64,000 bases of DNA, taken from Singulisphaera sp. GP187. GTDB lineage: Bacteria > Planctomycetota > Planctomycetia > Isosphaerales > Isosphaeraceae. Within the stretch, counting starts at the first letter, position 1; each line of letters opens with the position of its first letter. Position numbers and translations under genes: made by a program. Positions 18,705 through 27,180 of the stretch are shown one piece after another. Where the stretch lies: NCBI RefSeq assembly GCF_900129635.1, contig NZ_FSRB01000001.1, positions 4,503,501 to 4,567,500 of the forward strand, written 5' to 3'. The notes below the pieces were generated by a model. The model saw only the letters and a program-made list of their open reading frames with translations, was not told the DNA's origin and made no database searches.

Positions 18705-19238
18705 ATGAAGCTCCCCAACGTGCGATTCACAGTGCGGCGTCTGATGGTTGCGGTTGCGACATTTGCCGTGATGCTGGGGCTTGGTCTTGAGGTCTCTCGC
18801 ATCGCTCGGCGGTATCGGCACTGCCACGAGATGGCCCGACGGCATGCCGCTTTGGCCAAATACATACAGAAGCATACGTCTGACACATCTCATCGACTCG
18901 AACGATTGGATGCAGTCCTCCGTCGCTTCGCCAGGATGGGGCCGGAAGCCCGCCCCATCGACGACATGGTCGTCGACTCCCACGACCCCGGCCTCACCGC
19001 CTGGTTCGTAAAGGGCTCCAGGAGGGGACTGCTCACGGGGGGCGAGGAACGGTCTTGCTCACCGGCGGAGTTCACCGCTCACATCGAGGAATACTGGGGA
19101 CGCGGCTGGCGTAAAACCGCCGAGTCCCTCAGCCACAGCCTCGCCAATCACTCGCGTCTCAGGGAGGACTACCTGCATGCGGCATACCGACCTTGGGTGA
19201 GAATCCCATCAGGTCCACCCCCTCAAGACATCGAATGA
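18705..19238 (+). CDS. short planctomycete membrane protein (FTVRRLM-type N-terminus)
   Basis: The 177-residue product begins MKLPNVRFTVRRLMVAVATF, a basic segment leading into one transmembrane helix ending about residue 27. The soluble part (ARRYRHCHEMARRHAALAKY, then DYLHAAYRPWVRIPSGPPP at the C-terminus) parallels the 17951 protein, whose tail ends in a similar Ala-Ala-x-x-Pro-Trp/Pro-Pro pattern. It is likely an inner-membrane protein with an external domain. No function is known to me. Confidence 0.75.
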   Translation: MKLPNVRFTVRRLMVAVATFAVMLGLGLEVSRIARRYRHCHEMARRHAALAKYIQKHTSDTSHRLERLDAVLRRFARMGPEARPIDDMVVDSHDPGLTAWFVKGSRRGLLTGGEERSCSPAEFTAHIEEYWGRGWRKTAESLSHSLANHSRLREDYLHAAYRPWVRIPSGPPPQDIE

Positions 19239-19372
19239 GCACCCTCTCTGCTCTGCGGCGCGAATTTCCCCTCGCTTTCCAACGGAGATGCCTAGCCGCT
19301 TGGCCTCCCCGTTTCGCATACCTTGGGCCAAGTTAACCGACCTTGTATTCCGACCGCCACGCCCGTTTCCTT

Positions 19373-20041
19373 CTAATCATGGCGACCGCGTAATTCGCCC
19401 TCCCTGTTCGCCTGCCAGACCTGGCCGGTGTTCACGTCGAGGGCCGTCAGCCAGCCACCCCCATAGCAGTAGGTGTCGATGCACTTCAGGTGGCCCAGGT
19501 CAAGGATCTCGCCGCCCTTTTGCGACGTGTGGCCGACGATGACGGTCCTGCCTGAGTCGTGCGGGCCTGGGGTCATGTCCCGGAGCGACTCCCAACGCAG
19601 CATACTAACCGGCTGCTCGGCCATCGGGATGTCTGGAAAATAGTTGGCGTGGGCGAAGATGTGGAGAGTGGTCTCGTGGTAGTCCAGACAGCCTTCCAGG
19701 AACTCGAAGTGCTCGTCGGGGATGAGGCCCAGGTCGCGGCCGGGGCCGTAGGAGTCCAGAGTTGCCGTGCCCCCGATGTCGAACAGCCAATAGATCGGGT
19801 ATTTCCCCGTACGAACGTCGAGGAGCATCTGGTCGTGGTTGCCCAGAAGCGGGATCAGGCGGCAGCGGCGGCCCAGGTCGATCAGTTTGTCGAGTACGCC
19901 CCGACTGTCCGGCCCACGATTGATGTAGTCGCCCAGAGTGACGATCACGTCGTCGGGCCTGGGTGCGATGGCGTTGAGCAGGGTGCCCAGGGCTATTGAA
20001 CAGCCGTGGATGTCACCAATAGCGATCGTGCGGTTTGGCAT
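19373..20041 (-). CDS. serine/threonine protein phosphatase (metallophosphoesterase)
   Basis: The ATG at 20041 gives 222 residues with all calcineurin-type motifs in order: GDIHG (about 9-13), GDYINRGPDS, LLGNHD, a histidine in FAHANY and GHT near the C-terminus. This set matches bacterial PP1-like phosphatases and ApaH relatives, cytoplasmic dimetal enzymes that dephosphorylate proteins or cleave diadenosine polyphosphates. The length and GDYINRG favour the protein phosphatase group. Upstream in-frame starts would add over 200 residues unrelated to the family and are rejected. It is convergent with 18705 and divergent from the HEAT-repeat gene. Confidence 0.9.
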   Translation of the reverse strand: MPNRTIAIGDIHGCSIALGTLLNAIAPRPDDVIVTLGDYINRGPDSRGVLDKLIDLGRRCRLIPLLGNHDQMLLDVRTGKYPIYWLFDIGGTATLDSYGPGRDLGLIPDEHFEFLEGCLDYHETTLHIFAHANYFPDIPMAEQPVSMLRWESLRDMTPGPHDSGRTVIVGHTSQKGGEILDLGHLKCIDTYCYGGGWLTALDVNTGQVWQANREGELRGRHD

Positions 20042-20380
20042 GGCAATTGGACGGACTCGAAGACCGTGCTCCGGTGTCTTGCGGTGGATTCTAACGGCAG
20101 GGACAGCGCATATCAAACAGGCTGTAGCGTCGGGGCGATGGCCAGGCACCTCACGCGTGGAAGACGAAGGACCTGAAAAATCGTTTGGATAATCTGCTCT
20201 TGATCCTCCACAATCTGGGGGTGGGATGGAGACCGGCCCCGGAGATTCGCCTTGAACTGCTCTGGGGCATTCCGCGGGAAAAGCCGTCCTCACTGAAGTC
20301 TCTGGCCATTGAGCTGTTCCCCACGAGAAGGCCGGAACTTGGATTTGTGATCGGATAGAAGCGGTCAATCCTGAGGTATC
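20042..20380. other. divergent gap, with an open frame of possible gene remnant
   Basis: Between the phosphatase and HEAT-repeat genes one plus-strand frame is open up to the TAG at 20356-20358 and reads GVGWRPAPEIRLELLWGI and SLAIELFPTRRPELGFVIG near its end. It has no ATG that I can support and no family I recognise. It may be the 3' remnant of a lost gene. The promoters of both flanking genes must also lie here. Confidence 0.3.
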
Positions 20381-21736
20381 ATGTCCTATCACATTTCCCT
20401 TCGATTCGCGGTCTGCCTCTTCGTCCTCAGCACAAGTCCTGGGTTTGGGCAACAGGCGCCTGACCCCGAGGCGTTGCCAAACAATCCCGACAAGCTCGTC
20501 GCTAGCATGGCCGGCGAACACCTCCCGTCCGCGGCGAAGATGCGAGTGATTTCCAAGACCCCCGGCTGGCACGCGGCCAAGGTGCTCGTGAGCCTGAAGG
20601 ATGACGCGGTCCCCGCCCTCGCCAAAGGGTTGGAGTCGGAGGATCGCACCATCCGCCTCAATACGGTGTTCGTTCTGAGCCAAATCGGCACGCCAGCGGC
20701 ACTTCGCCTGCTGATCAAGAGCGTCTCCGACTCCGACCCTGAGATCCGCGCGCTGGCGGTCGCGGGCCTGCCCACTTACAAGAGCGATGAGGCGCGCCAG
20801 GCCGTGCTCAGGACGCTCAAAGATCCCGCCCCCGCAGTCCGCAATGCCGCTATCATGGCGTTACAGCCGCGCGAGGAGAAACCGGACAATCAGATCCGAT
20901 TCGCCACTGCCAGCGTGCTGATTCCGCTGCTGGACGACGCGACCACCCAGTACGCCGCCGTCGATGTGCTGGGGAAACTCGGGATGAACATCGCCGCTCT
21001 CCCCTTGGTCAAACGACTCAAGAGTGAAGACAAGAGTGTCCGTTCCGCCGTGGCGAGAGCCCTCGGCCAACTGAAGGACAACCAGGTCGCGATGCAACTG
21101 ACAGACGCATTGCGCGATAGTGATCGGTACGTACGCATGTATGCCGCCAACTCTTTGGGCGAGATTGGCGACCTTCGAACGACGCCCGCTCTCGTCAAGC
21201 TCTTGTCTGGCAATGAATCCTTCCTCCGCCGCGATGCCGCCATCGCACTTGGCAAGATTGGTGACCTGCGGGCTGTACCTCGCTTGCTCCCGCTTCTGGA
21301 GGACCCCGAAGAGATGGTTCGGTTCGCCGCCGCCGAGGCGTTAGGACAGATCGGCGACCCGCGTGCCGTCGAACCACTGTGCAGGTCGCTCCTCCGCACC
21401 GGTCGCGATCATTCGTCAGTGGCCCGCGCTCTGGGCCGCCTGCGCGACCCGCACGCTATCAAACCGCTGACGGATTATCTTCTGAACGACGAGATGCGCC
21501 CCGACGGCTTCCGAGAGGCGGTCAACGCACTCGCCCAGATTCACCACCCCGATGCTGTCGCGGCGATTGTGAAGGTCATCCTCAACACACGCAACGACCT
21601 CGTCGGCCCCAAGGCGCGACAAGCTCTGCGTGACGTCATCGGAATCTCATTCGCACATGAGCCAACAGAGACCATTGCCAAATGGTGGGACCTGAACCGC
21701 GAGGACCATCTCCGCCCGATTCCCGAGAAGGAGTAA
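20381..21736 (+). CDS. secreted HEAT-repeat protein
   Basis: The 451-residue protein has a signal (FAVCLFVLSTSPGFGQ) and then about ten HEAT/PBS-lyase-type repeats from about residue 65 to 430. Clear repeats include DPAPAVRNAAIMAL, DKSVRSAVARALGQLKD, DRYVRMYAANSLGEIGD, ESFLRRDAAIALGKIGD and EEMVRFAAAEALGQIGD. This alpha-solenoid should act as a binding scaffold outside the cytoplasm; partners are unknown. GAGG lies four bases before ATG 20381, close but usable. It appears to be transcribed alone. Confidence 0.88.
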   Translation: MSYHISLRFAVCLFVLSTSPGFGQQAPDPEALPNNPDKLVASMAGEHLPSAAKMRVISKTPGWHAAKVLVSLKDDAVPALAKGLESEDRTIRLNTVFVLSQIGTPAALRLLIKSVSDSDPEIRALAVAGLPTYKSDEARQAVLRTLKDPAPAVRNAAIMALQPREEKPDNQIRFATASVLIPLLDDATTQYAAVDVLGKLGMNIAALPLVKRLKSEDKSVRSAVARALGQLKDNQVAMQLTDALRDSDRYVRMYAANSLGEIGDLRTTPALVKLLSGNESFLRRDAAIALGKIGDLRAVPRLLPLLEDPEEMVRFAAAEALGQIGDPRAVEPLCRSLLRTGRDHSSVARALGRLRDPHAIKPLTDYLLNDEMRPDGFREAVNALAQIHHPDAVAAIVKVILNTRNDLVGPKARQALRDVIGISFAHEPTETIAKWWDLNREDHLRPIPEKE

Positions 21737-22208
21737 CTCGTTAGGCGGGTTGGGCGGTGGTCAAGTAAGTCAATTCGACCACAAATGACACATTTACAAA
21801 CAACACAAATCTATCGCACAAATCCTAAATTAGGAACAAGCCATGGTCGATGTTCATGCACCCAAAGAGAACAAAATGAGAAATCCGGAGCATTCATCAA
21901 GCCCAAGGATCGATCGCTATCTTGACCACTAAGAGTCAGGAAAGTCATGCACGCGGAATCGCACAGTTCAGTATCGGTAGCCATGCACCTAAAGAGGGCA
22001 AAGTGGGAGATCTGGAGAATTGATCGAGCCCGAAAACCAATCGTCATTTCCACCAAATTACCCAGATCTCACAACTGGAATCACTGGCGACTCTTGCTGG
22101 ATTTCGCCCTTGCTGCGCCTTGGGTCGTCTTGTATGCGGCTAACACGTGCGGTAGATTCGGTTCCATCGCTTCGCGTGCTGAAAGTGTTGGCCCGATCGG
22201 AGTGACCG
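21737..22208. other. gap containing an imperfect direct repeat
   Basis: A block of about 60 bases beginning CATGCACCCAAAGAG at 21855 recurs, diverged, as CATGCACCTAAAGAG at 21982. Both copies run on into similar GGAG and GAGCCC/AAGCCC segments. No gene is supported. The copies lie upstream of the 22209 membrane protein and may come from a local duplication. Confidence 0.45.
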
Positions 22209-22643
22209 ATGGGAATTCCACGCTTTCAAATCCGGACGCTCATGATCGTCGTCGTCATCGCGGGATTCGAGTGTTGGACGCTCGTCAACTTCCCAGCGAT
22301 GGGGGCCTTCATCCTCGGCCCCCTGATCGGCTCGTTTTTGATGAGGCTTTGTGTTCGCGACCTTGTCGTCGGCTCCCTCTGTGGCGGAGTGGTGGGAGGC
22401 GTATGCGAAGTCGTCTTCTTCGGGGTTCTCCTGGAATCTGATGAACATCTCAAGTCAAATGGCCTCAGCCCCGGATGGGACCTCTATTGTGCCTGGCTCT
22501 TCATGGCTGCCTTCGTAGGAATGCTGGTGGGACTAACGTCTCTGTCGTTGGAAGTCCTTCGATCCGCCATCATCGAAAAAGCGACGTCCGCGCCAGGCCC
22601 GGCTTCATTTGGCTCGAGGATCCTTCTCAGAATTTGTCGATGA
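22209..22643 (+). CDS. small polytopic membrane protein
   Basis: The 144-residue protein begins MGIPRFQIRTLMIVVVIAGF, resembling the RFTVRRLMVAVA opening of the 18705 protein. It has about three to four hydrophobic segments (residues 11-30, 33-46, 55-75 and 92-118). The Gly-rich GSLCGGVVGGVCEVVFFGV stretch is a likely helix-packing segment. No function is known. GGAG lies eight bases before the ATG. Its 3' end overlaps a possible minus-strand gene by 17 bases. Confidence 0.7.
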   Translation: MGIPRFQIRTLMIVVVIAGFECWTLVNFPAMGAFILGPLIGSFLMRLCVRDLVVGSLCGGVVGGVCEVVFFGVLLESDEHLKSNGLSPGWDLYCAWLFMAAFVGMLVGLTSLSLEVLRSAIIEKATSAPGPASFGSRILLRICR

Positions 22644-22824
22644 GCAAGCGATAATGAACATCTTCATCCTCTCCCTTCCGCACCTCACACTCCAATTTCC
22701 GCCACCACCCTGACCAACCAGAGGCGAATGCATCGGCGACAATGCACACAACGACATCAAGAAAAATCCACCAACAAATTAACCTAAGCACTAACATAAC
22801 GCATAGATTTACTGTTTTTTTCAT
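22627..22824 (-). CDS. possible small membrane protein, 65 residues
   Basis: ATG 22824 lies four bases beyond the stop of the zinc-ribbon gene. The product has one strongly hydrophobic segment (CVMLVLRLICWWIFLDVVVCIVADAF, written in parts: residues 8-20 and 21-33) and a charged C-terminus, KGEDEDVHYRLLIDKF. Tight spacing suggests a two-gene unit. There is no clear Shine-Dalgarno element and the reading frame lies in AT-rich DNA, so it may be chance. Confidence 0.4.
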   Translation of the reverse strand: MKKTVNLCVMLVLRLICWWIFLDVVVCIVADAFASGWSGWWRKLECEVRKGEDEDVHYRLLIDKF

Positions 22825-22828
22825 GCTT

Positions 22829-23488
22829 TCATGACTTCGCTCCCAGCCCCAGCTCGTACCGGGCGTCCGCCAGGAGGCTGTCGAAACGCCGTTGCAGTTC
22901 GCCGTGCGTCATGTTGGATAGATCGCATTGAATCTGGACGAGCGTCTGGAACGCGGCGTCAATGGCGGCGCGGTATTCGAGGATGACGGCAGGGCGAGAG
23001 GAGTGAAGGGAGCTGAAGTCCCAACGGAATCTCACAAGAACATCGCCACGATTGTAGCTCAAGAGGGTCGGACGCGACTCACCATCGCCGACCACGGGGT
23101 GCCAACCGGCAGTGAGCAGGGCGGGCCCGAGGTCGTCGCGGACCAGGCTGAACCAGTTCTGGATGTTTTGCAACGGGTGGGCTATCCCCTTCTGCTGCCG
23201 GGCATCACGCCGGCACGTCCGGCAGTGCTTGGCGCCCGAATCGAGCGCGCCCTTCGCCACCTCGTACCACCACTTCTGCTGGGTGGCTGTCCAGACCTCC
23301 TCCGACCCGCAAGAGACGCAGGTGAAGGGGAAGTCGAGGTAATAGCCGCGCTCGATGAAGTCGGGCGACCCATAGCTGTCGGTCGAGACGAGCGCCGTGG
23401 GATCGACGAGGACGGCGGTTTTCAACGCATCCTCCCTGCGTCGCCTTTCTCGATTCTCCGCCTCTCGACGCTTGCGGTTATGATTCAT
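22829..23488 (-). CDS. zinc-ribbon domain protein
   Basis: From ATG 23488 the product is 219 residues. A very basic N-terminus (NHNRKRREAENRERRRREDA) is followed by a probable zinc ribbon: FTCVSCGSEEVW with the first Cys pair, then KHCRTCRRDARQ with the second, about 45 residues apart. The spacing and aromatic YYLDFPFTC lead resemble the 'probable zinc-ribbon' family of bacterial proteins of unknown function. The C-terminal 100 residues (RFRWDFSSLHSSRPAVILEY and a helical end) I do not recognise. It is cytoplasmic and may bind nucleic acid, by inference only. A TTG two codons upstream is an alternative start. Confidence 0.75.
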   Translation of the reverse strand: MNHNRKRREAENRERRRREDALKTAVLVDPTALVSTDSYGSPDFIERGYYLDFPFTCVSCGSEEVWTATQQKWWYEVAKGALDSGAKHCRTCRRDARQQKGIAHPLQNIQNWFSLVRDDLGPALLTAGWHPVVGDGESRPTLLSYNRGDVLVRFRWDFSSLHSSRPAVILEYRAAIDAAFQTLVQIQCDLSNMTHGELQRRFDSLLADARYELGLGAKS

Positions 23489-23627
23489 GGTCAATCCCGG
23501 AAAGCCCAGCGGCTCAGCCGACGGGTGCGAGCAAAATGGTAGCCAGACACTTCAGTGGGAGCACCGGGGAGATTCCGTGAAGAGGGACGTTCGGTCGTCG
23601 CTCTTGCACCCCCACACCGCCGGGACG

Positions 23628-25346
23628 TCATGGCCGGGTTCCGCCGGCTCCCTCCGGCTTCGGGGAGGCCTTTGCAGCCCCGGACGGGGCGGTTTCCCGG
23701 AAGACGAAGCAGCGGGCGGCCCATTCGTCCCAGGCGGTGGCCAGGCGGGCGACGCGCCTGGGTTCACGGGCCGCGAGGTCGTGCAGCTCCGAGCGGTCGA
23801 CCTCGATGTCGTACAACTCCCAGGCTTGCCCCTTGCGGGCGACCAGCTTCCAGCGGCCGTCCCGAACGGCTCGATGGCCCTCGTGCTCCCAGAACAGGGT
23901 GCGAGGCGCTGGCTCGGGCTCACCGCGGAGGGCCGGCACGAGGCTCCGACCTTCCAGCGGCAGGACATCACGACGTTCGGCCCCGGCCGGGTGGCGGGCG
24001 CCCGAGACGTCCACACATGTGGCCATGACGTCCACGATGTGCCCCACCCGACCATCCATCTCGCCCTTCCGCTTCAGGCCGGCCGGCCAGTGGACGACGA
24101 GCGGGGTGCTGATGCCCCCCTCGTGGGCATAGTGTTTGTAGAGCCGCCAGGGGGTGTTGCTCGCGTTCGCCCAGCCGGAGCCGTAGCTGATGTAGGTGTC
24201 GGGGCCTCCCATCGTCGCGAGGTCCTCCGCCCCTTTATGGAGAATGTTCGTGGTCTTCGGGCCGGTGTTGACGTCGAACCCGAGCGGGTCCCACTCCGCG
24301 CAGCCGCCGTTGTCGGACAGGAACAGGATCAGGGTGTTGTCGAGCTGGCCGTGCTCCTTCAGCGAGGCGACCACCCGGCCGATTGCGCTGTCCATGTGCT
24401 CGACCATGGCCGCGTAGATCGCCATCCGCCGGGCGAGGTCGACGCGGCGGTCGGCCGGCAGCGTTTCCCAGGCGGGATTGACCCCCTCCTTGTGGTGGAA
24501 CGGGTGGTCCCAGTCGGAGCGGGGCGTGAGCGGCACGTCGGCGGCCACGATCCCGAGCCGTTTCATCCGGGCGAGCCGCTCCTCTCGGATCGCGTCCCAG
24601 CCTTTCTCGTAGATCGAAGCGTAGCGGTCGACCTCCGCCTTGGGGGCGTGGAGCGGGAAGTGAGGGGCGTTGAAGGCGAGGTAGAGGAACCAAGGGCGGG
24701 ACGAGTCGCGTCGGGATTCGGCGAGGAAGTCGAGGGCGTAGTCGGCGAAGGCGTCGGTCGAATAGAACTGGCCCGGCGGATAGGTGCGCTTGGGCCGGCC
24801 CGCCGGGAGCCGGGTGTAGAACGGGTCTTCCTGCCAGAAGCTATTGAAACCGCCGATCATCCCGTAGAAGTCGTCGAAGCCGCGGCGGATCGGCCCGGGG
24901 TTGGCGCCAAGGTGCCACTTGCCCACCATGGACGTGCGATATCCGGCCGACCGGAGGACCTCGGGGATGGTCACGCAGCGCTCGGTCAGGTGGCCGCGGT
25001 AGCCCGGCCGCTGCGGGCCTTCGTCGTGCGTCATGCTGCCGACCCCCGCCTGGTGGGGATAAAGGCCCGTGAGCAGCGACGCCCTCGACGGACAGCAGCG
25101 CGTGGCGTTGTAGAACTGGGTGAACCGCAGGCCGTCGGCGGCCAGGGCGTCGATGTTGGGCGTGCGGATCTCGCCGCCGAAGCAGCCTAGATCCGAATAG
25201 CCCAGGTCGTCGGCGAGGATCACGATGATGTTCGGCCGGTCGGCGGCCACGGCCGGCGACCCGGCCAGGAGTACCGAGGCAAAGAGGGCCAGCCGGAGCC
25301 ACCAGGGCTGGGAATCACGAGGCGGGGCGTGGTGCGCGATATTCAT
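23628..25346 (-). CDS. secreted arylsulfatase (formylglycine type)
   Basis: The 572-residue protein has a signal ending SPAVAADRP and the S1 sulfatase core: NIIVILADDLGYSDLGCFGG with the metal aspartates near residue 46, and CCPSRASLLTG at about 84-94. Cys84 in C-x-P-S-R is the residue converted to formylglycine. GKWHLG, FNAPHFPLHAP and LFLSDNGGCAEWD supply further active-site residues, and an HEGG segment follows. Such enzymes remove sulfate from aryl esters or sulfated polysaccharides in the periplasm or outside the cell; planctomycetes often have many. A formylglycine-generating enzyme is needed but is not in this window. The start is ATG 25346. Confidence 0.93.
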   Translation of the reverse strand: MNIAHHAPPRDSQPWWLRLALFASVLLAGSPAVAADRPNIIVILADDLGYSDLGCFGGEIRTPNIDALAADGLRFTQFYNATRCCPSRASLLTGLYPHQAGVGSMTHDEGPQRPGYRGHLTERCVTIPEVLRSAGYRTSMVGKWHLGANPGPIRRGFDDFYGMIGGFNSFWQEDPFYTRLPAGRPKRTYPPGQFYSTDAFADYALDFLAESRRDSSRPWFLYLAFNAPHFPLHAPKAEVDRYASIYEKGWDAIREERLARMKRLGIVAADVPLTPRSDWDHPFHHKEGVNPAWETLPADRRVDLARRMAIYAAMVEHMDSAIGRVVASLKEHGQLDNTLILFLSDNGGCAEWDPLGFDVNTGPKTTNILHKGAEDLATMGGPDTYISYGSGWANASNTPWRLYKHYAHEGGISTPLVVHWPAGLKRKGEMDGRVGHIVDVMATCVDVSGARHPAGAERRDVLPLEGRSLVPALRGEPEPAPRTLFWEHEGHRAVRDGRWKLVARKGQAWELYDIEVDRSELHDLAAREPRRVARLATAWDEWAARCFVFRETAPSGAAKASPKPEGAGGTRP

Positions 25347-25594
25347 CGGTTGACTCGTCTCCGGAGCGGCTCACGCCCGGGTCATCGTACCTCAAGAGCG
25401 ATCGGCGCTGATCACCTCGACCATCCTTGCGGACCATCCGTCATGGGTCATCATCGCGGACCCCACCTTCAACGAAACTGCAAACGAAGATGGTCCGCAA
25501 GAGCGGGCTCTACCGGAGGGGTTCGACGTTCTCCGTGAATCAATCACAACTTCATACAAAACGGTTTCGCCGCGGCTTGACTCGCGCGGAGCGG

Positions 25595-26035
25595 CTAAAT
25601 CGCCAGTTCGGTCACTCCCCCGGAAAGGTCCATCAGGAACGCCCGGACCCCGAGGTCGGGATGGCGGTCCCGGATCTGCGACTTGAGCCGAGAGGCGACC
25701 TCGGCGTGCGCCAGGGCCTCGGTTTCATCGTGCTCACCGAACACCAAGCCGAGCAATTTGCGGTAGGCTCCGCACTGGCTATGCTCAAGAATATAAATTT
25801 CTCTGATGTCGTGAAGTTCCCTGGCGATGTCGACGTGATCCCAGAAGGTCTGGCCCCAGTGGGGCAAGCCGTCATAGCTCGCGCCCAGGGATGCGCCCGC
25901 GAGGATGACGTGATCGTAGCGGTTGGTCATCCCGATGCGGTCCATGAATGCCACGGTTTCGTCGAGAAGCCGAAGATCCATGCAGCTTAAAAGCAGGATG
26001 TTCTGGACCGGAGTGTGGGGGGGACTTGAGATCAT
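25595..26035 (-). CDS. beta-class carbonic anhydrase-like protein
   Basis: The 146-residue product carries the zinc-site signatures of beta-carbonic anhydrases: Cys18-x-Asp20-x-Arg22 in SCMDLR and His85-x2-Cys88 in LEHSQCGA. It is short, like the compact microbial forms. It should interconvert CO2 and bicarbonate in the cytoplasm. Its start codon overlaps the stop of the bestrophin gene in an ATGA arrangement, implying translational coupling. The Gly-rich stretch before the second ligand differs from classical members (LAGASLGASYDG), so activity on another substrate cannot be excluded. Confidence 0.82.
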   Translation of the reverse strand: MISSPPHTPVQNILLLSCMDLRLLDETVAFMDRIGMTNRYDHVILAGASLGASYDGLPHWGQTFWDHVDIARELHDIREIYILEHSQCGAYRKLLGLVFGEHDETEALAHAEVASRLKSQIRDRHPDLGVRAFLMDLSGGVTELAI

Positions 26036-26979
26036 TGTGACGCCGCTCCCGGGATGGGTCGAGGGGAATTCGCCGACGCGGCTTCGCGCGGGCCTAAACC
26101 GTCGCAGAGTTCGAGCAGGTCGCGTTCGATCGTCTCGCAGAAACGCTCGAGTGGGAGGTCGTTGTCATCGAGCCCGAACGGGTTCTCGATCTCGACGCCG
26201 ATCTCCTCGATCCCGAAGTAGGTGTAGGCGACCAGCAAAGACGCGGGGATCGCCCACCAGCCGTAGGGATCGACGAGGGCAAACGGCAAGGTGAAGCAGT
26301 AGAGGACCAGGGACCGCCTCAGGTGGACGACGTAGACGAACGGGAGCGGTGTCTTGTGGATTCGCTCGCAGGCGCCGAAGTAGTCGATGAGGAGTTGGAC
26401 GTTCTGATCGAGGCTGATGGTGACGTAGTCGGAGATGATCCCCCGATCGCGGGCCCGCACCAGGCGCTCGCTGATCTGCACGGCGATCGCCAACGGGAGA
26501 TTGCCGGACCGAAGCACGGCCTCGACCTCGGCGGCGGGGAGTCGCTGGGCGATGGCGCCCAGCCCTGAGGAACCCCGGAGCGAGTTCATCGCGGCCTGGG
26601 AAAACGCGATCGTCCAGAGCATCATTTCCTCAAGGAGCGCACGATCGCGGCTCAGAAACGTGCGAGCGGCGCGGCCCAGGTTCCGCGTCTCGTTGATGAT
26701 GCTTCCCCACTGCCGCCTCCCCTCCCAGTAGCGGTCGTAGGAGGCGTTGGTGCGAAAGACGAGCAGAAGCCCAAGCGCCACGCCCACCAGCATATGGATT
26801 GTGGGCTGGATCGCCATCGACCGGATCAGGTGATGGACCGCAACTACCGCCACGGCCCAGGTCGCACACGCGGAGACCCGGCCGCTGATCTCGCGGACCA
26901 TCGATCCCCGGAGAGTGAATAGGCTGTGAGTCCACTCTCGCTTATGATAATCAATCATATCCCCAACAATTCCGAGCAT
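26032..26979 (-). CDS. bestrophin-family anion channel
   Basis: The 315-residue membrane protein matches bacterial bestrophins: an N-terminal TM region, MLVGVALGLLLVFRTNASYDRYW with the RTN-SYDR-WEGR signature, QWGSIINETRNLGR, and near the end YTYFGIEEIGVEIENPFG, the acidic calcium-clasp-like region. Bestrophins are pentameric channels for anions including chloride and bicarbonate; bacterial forms can be cation selective. The 4-base ATGA overlap with the carbonic anhydrase downstream suggests that the two work on the bicarbonate pool. The ATG at 26979 begins MLGIVGDMIDY; a second ATG at 26958 is possible. Confidence 0.9.
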   Translation of the reverse strand: MLGIVGDMIDYHKREWTHSLFTLRGSMVREISGRVSACATWAVAVVAVHHLIRSMAIQPTIHMLVGVALGLLLVFRTNASYDRYWEGRRQWGSIINETRNLGRAARTFLSRDRALLEEMMLWTIAFSQAAMNSLRGSSGLGAIAQRLPAAEVEAVLRSGNLPLAIAVQISERLVRARDRGIISDYVTISLDQNVQLLIDYFGACERIHKTPLPFVYVVHLRRSLVLYCFTLPFALVDPYGWWAIPASLLVAYTYFGIEEIGVEIENPFGLDDNDLPLERFCETIERDLLELCDGLGPREAASANSPRPIPGAASQ

Positions 26980-27180
26980 CCCGGGAGCCGCCAGGCGATC
27001 CGAACCAGGTCGTCACCGACCCGCGCGGCGGCCTGACGAAGATAAGGTCCCGGAACCAGGGGATCAAGACCTCGAGGCCAGTGCCCGGAGTGGGAGTGAG
27101 CCCGCTCCGGGGGGCGGAAAGCCTCGGGGACGAAGCTTCCCGCCGCCGGAGTGTTGAGGAAGGGCCGGTCCTACGCCGGC

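Noticed and set aside
23487..25190. Long open frame opposite the arylsulfatase
   Set aside because: It is the antisense of a clear sulfatase and encodes Gly/Val/Arg-rich sequence without motifs, as expected in high-GC DNA.
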